This document shows, piece by piece, positions 40,286 to 48,898 of a stretch of 59,697 bases of DNA (the first letter of the stretch is position 1; every line of letters begins with the position of its first letter). The stretch is from a virus. Made by a program: the position numbers and the translations under genes. The notes under the pieces were generated by a model. That model worked only from the letters and a program-made list of their open reading frames with translations, searched no databases and was not told the DNA's origin. The DNA lies in the IMG/VR virus record IMGVR_UViG_3300030233_000116, positions 1 to 59,697 of that record. One strand, written 5' to 3'.

Positions 40286-42382
40286 TCACTGAATCCACTC
40301 CTTCGATTCCTGTAAAAAGCGAACCTTCCGTTGATCTTTGATCGACGTCCAAAGCCGGTAAAACGTCGCCTTGGATGCGCCCAACTCTTCGTTTGCCTGT
40401 CTCTGGAGGTCTGCCGCCCTCCAGGGACACCCAACCCCCATCAATGTCAGGATGTCCTGCTCTGACACCTGTCGCTTGAACTGCCCCGAGTTCGCCCGAG
40501 GCCGTTTCCGTTCCGATAACGACTCCTCGAACGCCTCCTGATCAAAATCATCCTCGACGCAGTAGGTGCCATCCTGGCCGAGCGTCACCGCCATCGCCGG
40601 GAACTTCTTGCCGTCATTATTCTTCCCGCAGGCCACCAACAGCTCCGAATCATCGTCAGGATTCCTTGGAGCAATGTTGATTTGGCTTCGGCAGAATGCA
40701 TAAAGCGCCTTCGAACCACGCCCGAACGAAGCCGCATCCCACCCGAGCGCCTTTTTCGCCCCTTCCTTGCCGGTGATCGAGTGATGCAGGATGATCGGGA
40801 CTCGAGTCGGCGCCCCCTTGAGAACCACCTCGGCAATATGCGTGCAGAGCGCCCGCATGTCTTGGTCTGAATTTGGGTCGCCGGCGGTGAAAGTGTTTAA
40901 AGGGTCGAACACCACGAACTTCGGATTGAGATCCCCGATGAGCTTTTTGATCTCCGTTTTGTCCTCTGGATTGTCCAGAAACATGAACCGGTCTCGATCA
41001 TCCTCAAGCGTGTGAATCATCAGGCACCGGTTCACCATTTCGATTTCCGAGGCTGTCAGTTTCAAGGCCTTGATCATCGCCATCAGATCCTTCTGCAACC
41101 GCCGATTCGAGTTTTCCGTCTGAATGAAAAGCCACCTTTTCCCGGCCGCCCGGGTCGTCATCTGCAGGAAATCCTTGCCGGTGATTGCGCATAACGCCAA
41201 TTGCATCACCAATCGTGATTTTCCGACGCCACCCGGCCCAAGGAAGCTCACGGGAGCGCCATCTTGAATGACTCGATCACCCCAGATGCAATCATTGTCC
41301 GAAAACTCCATGGACAACAGTTCCTCGACCGTGCGCGTCGAAAGCCTCGAGGTAGACGACGGCCCGGCATGCGACAGCAATTTGTAGAGCGCATCTGCCG
41401 TCATGCCTTCCTTTGCCCAATCGTTCCAATCTTTCAGATGTCTCGGCGGATCGATTCGCCTGATGAGCACCCCGGTCCGAGCGGCCGCATCCCGCGCATC
41501 CTTCTCGAAGACCTCGGCCCCCGTTGGTTTGCCGTCTTTGCGAGGCGGATCGTTTTGTTGCGCCAAGTAAATCTGCGGATCCTCGGAGAGTTGTTTTAAC
41601 CGCCGAAAAATGGGCGCGAACTCCTTCGCGTTATTGGCGCCGCGGGAACAATAGACCGAGCAATGATCGAGCCCTCCTTTATGCAGGCCAAGACCTTCGA
41701 TGAAGGCAAATGCATCCCACTGAGATTCAAAAAATGCATGTAAGGTATGCTGGCTCTGGTTGTCGCCAGCGATCTCGATCGGGGTGTGCGGAGAATCATC
41801 CGTGTAACGCCAGCCTTTATCAGTCTTGAAATGCGCACCGCGAATAAACCCCTCTTCATCTCGAACAGAAATCGCAGGGGAATCCCGATAGACCCCAAGG
41901 TAATCGTTCGCGTGCAGCCATCGAGTGAATTCCAGAGAGTAACCACGCCACTCCGCGATGGCCGTTAGATGTTTTTCGGTGGCGGCTTGCTTACAATCCT
42001 CCCATTCGCTGAATGGATAAATTGGTTTTTTCTCTTCCGTTTCCTTCGGAGTCTTCTGGGGTCTGGTACCGTTCTTCGATTCGCTTTTTGCATCAGAGGG
42101 TTTGCTGATGCCGGCCCATTCGATGAACTGCCGGCATGCTTCAGAGTTGTCGGCGATGTCTTTGGCTTGAGCGAAAAAATCGACCTGGTCACCACCCTCG
42201 CCAGTGGCGTGATCCTTCCACCTCCATTCACCTTCCTTTTCATAAACGCCCCAGGATGGCGAGCGCTCTTCCCGAAATGGAGATTTACAGCACTTCTTGA
42301 AAAAATCGCCATAGCCCAGCTCTTGCATGGTGCGCTCCAGCGAAAATCGGCTTTTTGCGATGGAAAGGAGCGGGTTATTCAT
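40286..42382 (-). CDS. primase/RepA-like replicative ATPase
   Basis: 698 residues. N-terminal primase-type zinc region (CCKSPFREERSPSWGVYEK), a Toprim-like middle (HAFFESQWDAFAFIEGLGLH), then a RecA-fold ATPase with GPGGVGKSRLVMQLAL as Walker A and KFVVFDPLNTF as Walker B, like AAA_25/RepA hexameric helicases. It ends in a winged HTH (WRAADLQRQANEELGASKAT). Probably the replication initiator/helicase. No DNA polymerase gene is present, so host polymerase would be used. Confidence 0.8.
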   Translation of the reverse strand: MNNPLLSIAKSRFSLERTMQELGYGDFFKKCCKSPFREERSPSWGVYEKEGEWRWKDHATGEGGDQVDFFAQAKDIADNSEACRQFIEWAGISKPSDAKSESKNGTRPQKTPKETEEKKPIYPFSEWEDCKQAATEKHLTAIAEWRGYSLEFTRWLHANDYLGVYRDSPAISVRDEEGFIRGAHFKTDKGWRYTDDSPHTPIEIAGDNQSQHTLHAFFESQWDAFAFIEGLGLHKGGLDHCSVYCSRGANNAKEFAPIFRRLKQLSEDPQIYLAQQNDPPRKDGKPTGAEVFEKDARDAAARTGVLIRRIDPPRHLKDWNDWAKEGMTADALYKLLSHAGPSSTSRLSTRTVEELLSMEFSDNDCIWGDRVIQDGAPVSFLGPGGVGKSRLVMQLALCAITGKDFLQMTTRAAGKRWLFIQTENSNRRLQKDLMAMIKALKLTASEIEMVNRCLMIHTLEDDRDRFMFLDNPEDKTEIKKLIGDLNPKFVVFDPLNTFTAGDPNSDQDMRALCTHIAEVVLKGAPTRVPIILHHSITGKEGAKKALGWDAASFGRGSKALYAFCRSQINIAPRNPDDDSELLVACGKNNDGKKFPAMAVTLGQDGTYCVEDDFDQEAFEESLSERKRPRANSGQFKRQVSEQDILTLMGVGCPWRAADLQRQANEELGASKATFYRLWTSIKDQRKVRFLQESKEWIQ

Positions 42383-43509
42383 GTCACCCCCTCCACGACA
42401 GAATATCCCAACCGCCGATAAAGAGCCCGCCGCGCATCGGACTGGCGCTTCAACATCGGATGCGTGAGATCACGAAAATCAACAATGATTCCGCTCTGCT
42501 TGCCTTTGTAAGCCCGCAAAACTCGCCCGGTCCGTTGCTCCAATTTCGCAGGGGATCGACCGGCGTTAATCAAAACCAAGGCGTCCGCGCACGGGACATC
42601 CAGCCCCTCATCTGCCAATGAGGTTGCAAACAGACATTTCAGATCCCCGGCCCGAAACGCCTCGATCATCTCGCGTCGCCGTTTCTTCCCAAGCTTCGCG
42701 TAACAGAGTGCAGCTTCCACACCAGCGACCCCAAGCCGTTCACAAAGCATCTGGCCGTGCTCGATCGTATTGACCAGAGACAGGACATTACGACCCCGCA
42801 ACAGCAACCCCTCGACAGCATTTACCGCCGCCAGATTGCGCGCTCCATTCTCCACGATCCCAAGCTGCACCGAGAACTGCCACCGACACCGAGAAAGCGT
42901 CTCCTTCGGATCCAGCATCATCCGCCATTTCCGCAGACGCTTCGCGCATTCTTCCTGGGCGGCGCCCTCGATGGTTTCGCCAAGCGCCGGGTCCTCGATT
43001 GTGATCCACTCGACCTCAGCCGGAGCCAGATGGCCATCGGCCACCAGTTCGTGACGCCCGATCGTGCAAACCTTGCCGGCAAACAACGCCCGAAGCCGGT
43101 CATCTCGCATTTTGTCGCCGGTCCACGGAGTTGCAGAGAAGCCCCAGCGAGCGCCAGGACATGCCGAGATCAGCTTTGACCACCCTGGCGCTGTTCCATG
43201 GTGGCATTCATCGACCACCAAGACGTCAAATGTGGCCGTTGGCAGGTTGCCGGCCGCGCAACCGATGATGACGTCGGCCTGCTCCCGGATGGGGAACCGC
43301 TCGATGGCCGCTTCTGCTTGCTGGTATTGATCGATTGAGTTCGCCATCCAGCCGATACGAGGTCTGCAATCCCGCGGGAGAGCGAGCACTTTTGTGAGTG
43401 CCGCCGCCGCGATAATGGTCTTCCCGCTGCCGGCCGGAGCCTGCACGATACCCCGCCGCGTCCGTGAAAGCCAGGTCACGGCATCCTGTTGGTAGTGACG
43501 CAGATTCAA
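42379..43509 (-). CDS. SF2 DEAH helicase, UvsW/RadD-like
   Basis: 376 residues from a TTG at 43509, supported by GGAGG seven bases upstream and overlap with the previous stop. RHYQQDAVTWLSRTRRG, QAPAGSGKTIIAAA (Walker A), VVDECHHG (motif II), GFSATPW (III) and LEQRTGRVLRAYKGK (VI). Family members remodel replication forks or recombination intermediates. ATGA overlap with the primase gene suggests joint action. Confidence 0.85.
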   Translation of the reverse strand: MNLRHYQQDAVTWLSRTRRGIVQAPAGSGKTIIAAAALTKVLALPRDCRPRIGWMANSIDQYQQAEAAIERFPIREQADVIIGCAAGNLPTATFDVLVVDECHHGTAPGWSKLISACPGARWGFSATPWTGDKMRDDRLRALFAGKVCTIGRHELVADGHLAPAEVEWITIEDPALGETIEGAAQEECAKRLRKWRMMLDPKETLSRCRWQFSVQLGIVENGARNLAAVNAVEGLLLRGRNVLSLVNTIEHGQMLCERLGVAGVEAALCYAKLGKKRRREMIEAFRAGDLKCLFATSLADEGLDVPCADALVLINAGRSPAKLEQRTGRVLRAYKGKQSGIIVDFRDLTHPMLKRQSDARRALYRRLGYSVVEGVT

Positions 43510-43688
43510 TTCTGTTCCTCCATCGAATGCTCTCTCACCTCGATGACCTCCCATTCGCTTTCACCGATGATGAATCCACACTCGCAGAAGTGCACATACG
43601 ACCAGAAAGGATAGGTGTGTTCAACTTCTGCCTTTTGCGCCTTCTGACACTCAGGACACTTGATCCATTCTTCGTGGGATTCAGCCAT
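43506..43688 (-). CDS. small zinc-ribbon protein
   Basis: 60 residues from ATG 43688 (TAATG with the previous stop). CPECQKAQ near the N-terminus and HFCECGFIIGESEW in the middle supply two Cys pairs. Function unknown. Confidence 0.7.
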   Translation of the reverse strand: MAESHEEWIKCPECQKAQKAEVEHTYPFWSYVHFCECGFIIGESEWEVIEVREHSMEEQN

Positions 43689-44737
43689 TACAACCACCTC
43701 CTCACCATCTGAGCCACATACCCGGGCGCGATCTGTGCGAGCGCCGTGCAATACCCGGACTTGGCGCACGGACCGTGCTCCGGAAACGGCGTTCCTCGAG
43801 GATGATGCGAACACGGAGAGCACTTCCATCGCCCTTGAATAATAGTTCCGCGCTGCCCGACCATGTAAGACTCTCCATGGAAAGGCCCGAACAATCCCAC
43901 CACTGGAATATCCAGAGCCGCGCCGACATGCACAAACACACTGTCGGCCCCAAGTATGACATCGCATTGCGACGCCATCGCGATCGATTGCCGGATTGTG
44001 AATTGCCGCTGAGTGCAATCGAAAACGCCTTCGGGTTGCGCCTCCTTGTTTTGGCGAGCATCGCCCACAATCACAATTTCATGCCCCCATTTATAAAGAA
44101 GCCCCATTACCTTCAGCATCCCTGATTCCACCAATCGACCGCCGACGCGAACCAAATATTCTTTATTTCCGGTTGATGGCGACATTTGCACGCACACACG
44201 CTTTTTCTTTGTCCGCGGAAATTGAGCCTGAGCCCATTCCGTTTCATCCTGTCGCAAATCATAAACTGATTTTTGCGGGAGAGGATCCAACCCGAACCGC
44301 CGAGCAATTCGGTCGCATGGATGCTCAGTCACGCATGGCTCGCCCTCGATGATGTTTTCCAGCCAATGAACCTGCAACCCTTTAGTGTCCAAAATGGACA
44401 GAGGATAATTCAACCTGCTATCAATAAACCCTTCCATGACCGGCAAGTAATGGGCGAACGCGCAGTGATGTATTTTAATGCCGGGGTGCTTTTCTCGTAA
44501 TGCGCGATAGACCGCGTTCAGCCAAAGGAGATCGCCGAACCCGCCTACGCGAACAACGATTATTTCATCGGCAATTTTGCTTGGCTTGGGAAAGCAATCA
44601 TGACGCAGCCTAACATTGCCGAAGCAACCTCCCGCCCAAAGCAGCTGTGCGGCGTTATGGTCTTCGAGATAATATTCACCTGCCTCCATCGTCAGGTGTT
44701 TCCACTGCATTTGGGATCTGATTTGGGCTATGTGCAT
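43688..44737 (-). CDS. GT9 glycosyltransferase (heptosyltransferase-like)
   Basis: 349 residues. IIVVRVGGFGDLLWLNAVYR is the acceptor-side N-terminal loop of GT9 enzymes and GADSVFVHVGAALDIPVVGL the nucleotide-sugar side. The C-terminus has CSPCSHHPRG and CAKSGYCTALAQI, the Cys pattern of bacterial heptosyltransferase-like proteins. It probably adds a sugar to host LPS-type glycan, a common prophage route to block superinfection. Adjacent to a second glycosyltransferase. Confidence 0.85.
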   Translation of the reverse strand: MHIAQIRSQMQWKHLTMEAGEYYLEDHNAAQLLWAGGCFGNVRLRHDCFPKPSKIADEIIVVRVGGFGDLLWLNAVYRALREKHPGIKIHHCAFAHYLPVMEGFIDSRLNYPLSILDTKGLQVHWLENIIEGEPCVTEHPCDRIARRFGLDPLPQKSVYDLRQDETEWAQAQFPRTKKKRVCVQMSPSTGNKEYLVRVGGRLVESGMLKVMGLLYKWGHEIVIVGDARQNKEAQPEGVFDCTQRQFTIRQSIAMASQCDVILGADSVFVHVGAALDIPVVGLFGPFHGESYMVGQRGTIIQGRWKCSPCSHHPRGTPFPEHGPCAKSGYCTALAQIAPGYVAQMVRRWL

Positions 44738-44955
44738 TATTCTAACCGAAAGTTCATTGTTTCTTTTGGAAGGGCAAACAGCCCCGGCTTTACGCGAATT
44801 ATCATCTTACGCTTCACCATGTTAGATAAGACATTGCCGACATGAAACCTGGCATTGGCGTAAACATCCTTTCCGATCAAGTCGACAGCTTGATTCAATG
44901 TAAGTTCATGGTTTTCTCGCAGGAACCTTATGACCGCGTTCTGTTTTGGGCTCAT
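44737..44955 (-). CDS. winged-helix DNA-binding protein
   Basis: 72 residues from ATG 44955 (ATGA overlap). SPKQNAVIRFLRENHELTLN, then GNVLSNMVKRKMIIRVKPGL is a compact winged HTH. May regulate the glycosylation block it sits in. Confidence 0.7.
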   Translation of the reverse strand: MSPKQNAVIRFLRENHELTLNQAVDLIGKDVYANARFHVGNVLSNMVKRKMIIRVKPGLFALPKETMNFRLE

Positions 44956-45215
44956 TCCGCCAAAATCTCTAAGTTGTCGACCCCCACAAGCCGCACCTTC
45001 AGCCCCATCAATTCCATCTCCCCTGCAGCTTCGTTCACCAGTTCTGGCCAAGTCTTTTTCAGTTCGTCGAGCTGCGCTTTCCCACGCTCCCCCATCAGCA
45101 GATGGGTCGGCCTGGCGGTTGCGTGCTCTTTGGTCCACATCGCAAGACCGGTCGCGATAACACGGATCAACGGCCAATGATGCGGCCACTCTTCATCATC
45201 TTGAATGATAATCAT
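44952..45215 (-). CDS. small hypothetical protein
   Basis: 87 residues, ATG 45215. IIIQDDEEWPHHWPLIRVIA and a helical/beta end (KVRLVGVDNLEILAE). Follows the glycosyltransferase-methyltransferase gene by two bases. No family recognised. Confidence 0.65.
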   Translation of the reverse strand: MIIIQDDEEWPHHWPLIRVIATGLAMWTKEHATARPTHLLMGERGKAQLDELKKTWPELVNEAAGEMELMGLKVRLVGVDNLEILAE

Positions 45216-45217
45216 TG

Positions 45218-46483
45218 TCAGTAGCAGTTCAGTTCAAACGCATGTTTGATTGCCGAGATCGCCTCACAATCCTTTGCCGCCATCAGAAGCCCGCGATTGG
45301 TTCGCTCACCCGGTCTGTCGAGGTTATCCACCACGCAACGCCAACCCTCGGCCACAAGTTTTTCGTGCATGTATCGAGGCCCCTCGCATCCCGGATAACC
45401 CACCGCCGTTGAGCAGACGTCGTGCAGGATCACGCACCGCGGATTCTTGGCTAAGACCAGCTCGATTTCCTGCTTGCCGGTCTCCAACGAGTGATCGCCA
45501 TCAAGGAAAATCACATCCCATTGATGCCGTTCATCAGCCAGACACTCGACCGAAGCCTTTTGATGCAAGCAGACCTCCCGATTGCCGATGACGTCGAAAA
45601 ACTGCTTTTGAAGCCCGACGTCGCAAGCGTGATACCGGTCAATTACGCGGTGATCCAGAGCCGCGCAAAACGCCGCCGCAGATGCTCCGGTCCACACCCC
45701 CACCTCAAGAGCCTTGGAGAACAGCCCCGACATCAGCAAATCTCGGATGGCAGCGATATGGCGGATGTCCGCGCACATCGACGGCTCATGCCATTCCGGC
45801 AGGTCAGGCACCAAACTCTTAATGCCGGCCATCACGTATTCGGGCAAAAGTTGCTCGCGCTCATCCATCGAGATGAAAGTGAGATGGGCGAGAAAATCAC
45901 CAGGCTGCCACGGCTCCGGGCCGGACGTCGACGGAAGGGCCGGCACGGCATTGAATGTCCGGCGAGGATGAATCGCAAACAATGAGCGAGCATCCTCATC
46001 CTCGACATAAAGCTCCTGCATGGCCTGCTGTTCCCAAAGGGGCGCGTTCTTCCATTGCGTTTTCTGCTGCGCTTTTCGAAACAGCCCCTCGACGGCCGCA
46101 CGCTTGCCCTTTGTCGACAAATCCAAAATGAAATTGCCAAAACTGAAGTGCTGAATCTTTTCAGGCTCACAATCAGTCCAATCCCGGCTCACATGGATGG
46201 CGGCTTGTCGATGTTTGCAAAAGTCCAGCGACTGATCCGGACGTGTGATCACCACGTCAGCATCGAACCACGCGATACGGTCAGGCATCCCAAGCCGGTC
46301 ATCATTGATTCGGTCGATTACGATCTGCAGTTTGTGCCACGATGGATGGCAGTCACCCGGGTATTCAGAGATGCGCTCGAAGTCATAGCCGTGACGTCTT
46401 GCGTAAGCGTGGATATTCGGCGCCGAAATGTCGCCGACTCGTTTCATGGCCGCATCGCAGCCGGTCAGGATCAGGGTTTTCAT
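45218..46483 (-). CDS. glycosyltransferase-methyltransferase fusion
   Basis: 421 residues. Residues 1-210 look like a GT34/GMA12-type glycosyltransferase: AARRHGYDFER-like helix (NIHAYARRHGYDFER), then IAWFDADVVI with the DxD metal motif. Residues about 240-400 form a class I methyltransferase: LEVGVWTGASAAAFCAALD (SAM loop), VIFLDGDHSLETG and VILHDVCSTAVGYPGCEG. A two-step glycan decorator in one chain is unusual in a phage. With the GT9 gene it suggests seroconversion of the host surface. Confidence 0.8.
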   Translation of the reverse strand: MKTLILTGCDAAMKRVGDISAPNIHAYARRHGYDFERISEYPGDCHPSWHKLQIVIDRINDDRLGMPDRIAWFDADVVITRPDQSLDFCKHRQAAIHVSRDWTDCEPEKIQHFSFGNFILDLSTKGKRAAVEGLFRKAQQKTQWKNAPLWEQQAMQELYVEDEDARSLFAIHPRRTFNAVPALPSTSGPEPWQPGDFLAHLTFISMDEREQLLPEYVMAGIKSLVPDLPEWHEPSMCADIRHIAAIRDLLMSGLFSKALEVGVWTGASAAAFCAALDHRVIDRYHACDVGLQKQFFDVIGNREVCLHQKASVECLADERHQWDVIFLDGDHSLETGKQEIELVLAKNPRCVILHDVCSTAVGYPGCEGPRYMHEKLVAEGWRCVVDNLDRPGERTNRGLLMAAKDCEAISAIKHAFELNCY

Positions 46484-46815
46484 TTTTTCAAATCGCGAAG
46501 CGCCAAAGCGCGCATGTCTTCCAAGTGTTTCTGAGTGGCGGCCAACTGTCCTGCACTGCCAGTTCCTTCAGTGGGCCGAATTCCGCATTGCCAAAGCTCA
46601 TCCATCAAAACCTGAGCTTCTTCCGGCTGCAGCCGCATAAGCGGATCATGCTCAGCCATCAATTCATCAGGCGATTTCTGAGTCAGAACCAACGGGGCCG
46701 CGATTGCGACCGACGTGCTTCCCTCGTTGTTCGTGGAGTAAGCCGCCAAATGAATGGCGATTTGGTCCATGAAGTATGGCTCTCGCCATGCTTTGATTTT
46801 GATTCGGGTTTTCAT
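46480..46815 (-). CDS. hypothetical protein
   Basis: 111 residues from ATG 46815. Ends in an ATGA overlap with the fusion gene. IKIKAWREPYFMDQIAIHLA and helical MRLQPEEAQVLMDELWQCG. It is the first gene of the leftward block beginning at attP, so integration places its promoter next to host DNA. Confidence 0.65.
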   Translation of the reverse strand: MKTRIKIKAWREPYFMDQIAIHLAAYSTNNEGSTSVAIAAPLVLTQKSPDELMAEHDPLMRLQPEEAQVLMDELWQCGIRPTEGTGSAGQLAATQKHLEDMRALALRDLKK

Positions 46816-46819
46816 AAAG

Positions 46820-46847
46820 TGGCACACTTCAGATGGCACACGCCAGA
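46820..46847. repeat. left pair of 14-bp TGGCACA repeats
   Basis: TGGCACACTTCAGA and TGGCACACGCCAGA in tandem. They share the TGGCACA core with a second pair right of the tRNA fragment, in the same orientation. Probable integrase or excisionase arm sites. Confidence 0.7.
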
Positions 46848-46850
46848 TGC

Positions 46851-46902
46851 GAGCGTCTGACTACGGATCAGAAGGTTTGGGGTTCGAGTCCCTACGGGTG
46901 CA
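46851..46902 (+). other. attP: attP core: 3' part of tRNA-Arg(ACG)
   Basis: TCTGA-CTACGGA-TCAGA is an intact anticodon arm with ACG, followed by a T-arm (TGGGG TTCGAGT CCCTA), acceptor half CGGGTGC and discriminator A. The 5' half is not present in recognisable form, so this is not a functional gene. It is the usual phage copy of a tRNA 3' end that restores the host gene on integration. The integrase begins 80 bp downstream. Confidence 0.85.
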
Positions 46903-46952
46903 AGCTTTTTACTCTGGATCGACGTTGATCCGCTCTGATTTGGGATTGAATT

Positions 46953-46980
46953 TGGCACAGTCTGATTGGCACAGTCTGAG
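46953..46980. repeat. right pair of 14-bp TGGCACA repeats
   Basis: Two tandem units TTGGCACAGTCTGA (46952-46965, 46966-46979) are identical over 14 bp. They lie between the attP core and the integrase ATG at 46983, so binding there could also repress integrase transcription. Confidence 0.8.
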
Positions 46981-46982
46981 CC

Positions 46983-47975
46983 ATGAAGATCACAGGGCTT
47001 TGGAAGCGAGGGAACGTCTACTGGTACCGAGTGATGCGCCATGGGGAACGAAGAGTCTTCAATCTTCGCACATCCGATCTCAGTGAAGCGATTCAAAAGG
47101 CGGCCGCCATCAAGAGTTCCGCCCAGGTCGAACCCGCCGATCTGGTTTCCCGGGAACTCTTCAAGGCCCTGCAGGTCAAGGTCGATCGCAAGGTGATCCG
47201 GGAAAAGACGCGCCGGAACATGGCGAGCGTGATCGATCAGTTCGTGGCGTTCGCCGGCCCGGTCTCGCTGGCGACGATCACTCAGGATTGCGCCAATCGG
47301 TTCCTGGCACACCTGCGAGAGAAAAACATGTCCGAGCACTCGGTGCAGGCTTACGCCAGGCAGCTTCGCTCGCTCTGGACGCTGATCGTTCACACCCGGC
47401 CGGAACTTTCGAATCCCTTTGCCGGCCTCTCCTTTCCCCGATTGCCGCGGAGCCCGCGCCGAGATTTTTGCACGGTCGAACAGCGGGACCGATTGATCGA
47501 TGCTGCCGATGGCGATCTTCGGCTGATCTTGATGCTTGGCTTTCTGGCCGGGCTTCGGCGCCGGGAGATTTCCGAGGCCCGCCCCGATTGGATCGATCTC
47601 GGGCAGAAGGTCATTCATGTTTCCCGCACAGCCACCTACGTTCCGAAGGACTCGGACGACCGAACGATTCCGTTGGCCGGCAGGTTGGTGGATCATTTTC
47701 GAGAGCATGGGGTTCGATCTCCGTTTCTGGTGGAGCCAGGGGTGAAGCACAGGAAGAGCGAGTATCGCTACAACTTTCGGATGCCGTTTGAAAAATTGGT
47801 TCGGGGGGAAGGGCTGGCCTGGGTCACACCACACACGATGCGCAGGACGTTCGCTTCATTGTTGGTCCAGCGGGGTGTGTCCATTTTCAAGGTGGCGCGA
47901 TGGTTGGGGGACGATGTTCGAGTGGTGCAAGAATCGTATGGTCACCTCATGGCCTATGATGAGGAGATTGGATGA
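46983..47975 (+). CDS. int: tyrosine integrase
   Basis: 330 residues. N-terminal SAM-like domain (MASVIDQFVAFAGPVSLATI), catalytic LGFLAGLRRREISEARPDW with Arg I, HTMRRTFASLL with the HxxR box, and VVQESYGHLMAYDEE with the nucleophile Tyr near residue 319. Full length. Catalyses attP x attB recombination at a tRNA-Arg gene. The start abuts the right repeat pair with no Shine-Dalgarno. Its 3' end overlaps the opposed excisionase-like gene by 22 bp. Confidence 0.9.
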   Translation: MKITGLWKRGNVYWYRVMRHGERRVFNLRTSDLSEAIQKAAAIKSSAQVEPADLVSRELFKALQVKVDRKVIREKTRRNMASVIDQFVAFAGPVSLATITQDCANRFLAHLREKNMSEHSVQAYARQLRSLWTLIVHTRPELSNPFAGLSFPRLPRSPRRDFCTVEQRDRLIDAADGDLRLILMLGFLAGLRRREISEARPDWIDLGQKVIHVSRTATYVPKDSDDRTIPLAGRLVDHFREHGVRSPFLVEPGVKHRKSEYRYNFRMPFEKLVRGEGLAWVTPHTMRRTFASLLVQRGVSIFKVARWLGDDVRVVQESYGHLMAYDEEIG

Positions 47976-48184
47976 CTTCTCTCCGGCCACCCATCCAGTT
48001 TCACACGATCAATCGCAAGATCGAGATCCCGCACGTCGTATTCCATGCCCTTGGGTTTTCCGCCCAAAGGTTTCACCCAACTGTTTGCAGTGAGCCGGAG
48101 AAGATTATCTTTTCCGCCCACGTAATCAGCCGCGTCTGCAGCCGACAAGACCCGCACTGGCTTGATATTGATTTGCGCAATCAT
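47954..48184 (-). CDS. xis: excisionase-like HTH protein
   Basis: 76 residues from ATG 48184 (ATGA with the upstream stop). PVRVLSAADAADYVGGKDNL and VKPLGGKPKGMEYDVRDLDL resemble the MerR/AlpA-type winged helix of recombination directionality factors and of excisionase-family HTH proteins. Position at the end of the leftward lytic-side operon, antisense to the integrase end, fits induction-time expression. Function inferred. Confidence 0.65.
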   Translation of the reverse strand: MIAQINIKPVRVLSAADAADYVGGKDNLLRLTANSWVKPLGGKPKGMEYDVRDLDLAIDRVKLDGWPERSHPISSS

Positions 48185-48315
48185 CTGAGCCACCAAGCGC
48201 GATTAGGTTTCCGGGAAGGGCGGATCGACGTCCGAAGACCAGCGATAGCCATGTGAAGGAAAAAACCAATGGCGACCGCGGGGCCGATGCTCCAGGCTGG
48301 GATTTGGTCGATCAT
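48181..48315 (-). CDS. 44-residue single-TM protein
   Basis: ATG 48315 overlaps the RusA stop as ATGA and its own stop overlaps the next ATG. IGPAVAIGFFLHMAIAGL is one membrane helix followed by a basic tail (RPSRKPNRAWWLR), giving N-out/C-in topology. Role unknown. Confidence 0.6.
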   Translation of the reverse strand: MIDQIPAWSIGPAVAIGFFLHMAIAGLRTSIRPSRKPNRAWWLR

Positions 48316-48776
48316 AGCTTCTTGATTTCCACCTCGATCCGCGGTGCGCCGTTTTTCTCGTGCCAAACCTTATTGACTACAGATCGGGCAATTTGACTAT
48401 CATCACGCCAGAATCCGCACCGGCTCAGGGCGTCTTGTGAGCCCTTTGCAATATTATCCCAATCCGGCCGAGTCGTTGCCCATACCGTGCCGTCCGGATC
48501 GGATTTGCGCATCCTTGACTTCGGGCGGGGTAGAGCAAATGTGAGGGTCATCTCTAAAGCGCATTCCCATGGTGAGGGCGGGCGGAACTCGACAGCCAGC
48601 AAGGAAATAATGGACTGATACGACTCCTTCTTGGCGTCGTTGAAAAAGACAGGCTTGCCTCCGCGGATCATGACTCGTTTTCCAAACTGAGTCGACTTCG
48701 GGGCGATCGGGAGGATGAAGGCGATTCGGTCATCGGATTTCCATCCCTGGATCCCGTTTTCTGCGGTGTATTTCAT
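48312..48776 (-). CDS. rusA: RusA-family Holliday junction resolvase
   Basis: 154 residues. AFILPIAPKSTQFGKRVMIR and the diagnostic TRPDWDNIAKGSQDAL with FWRDDSQIARSVVNKVW hold the metal-binding Asp residues of RusA. Length is typical. It resolves branched DNA before packaging. Lies at the downstream end of the recombination module. Confidence 0.85.
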   Translation of the reverse strand: MKYTAENGIQGWKSDDRIAFILPIAPKSTQFGKRVMIRGGKPVFFNDAKKESYQSIISLLAVEFRPPSPWECALEMTLTFALPRPKSRMRKSDPDGTVWATTRPDWDNIAKGSQDALSRCGFWRDDSQIARSVVNKVWHEKNGAPRIEVEIKKL

Positions 48777-48780
48777 GATG

Positions 48781-48879
48781 TTAAAAGGGCATGAGCAATA
48801 CCTTCGGCCTGCCGTGGCCTCGACCCGTGGCGCGCGCCCGTTGCTGGCGCTTTAGTCCGTTTTGCTGCACGGCGCTCAT
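48781..48879 (-). CDS. possible 32-residue basic peptide
   Basis: ATG 48879 to TAA 48781, four bases before the RusA ATG. Basic with RGHGRPKV, an AT-hook-like GRP core. No Shine-Dalgarno. It fills the gap between the tRNA-like element and RusA, which is the main support. Confidence 0.35.
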   Translation of the reverse strand: MSAVQQNGLKRQQRARATGRGHGRPKVLLMPF

Positions 48880-48898
48880 GATGTGATTTTCAAAAAGT

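Noticed and set aside
46851-46902. Functional phage-encoded tRNA-Arg
   Set aside because: The 5' acceptor strand and a proper D-arm are missing, and the element lies beside the integrase; it is an attP core.
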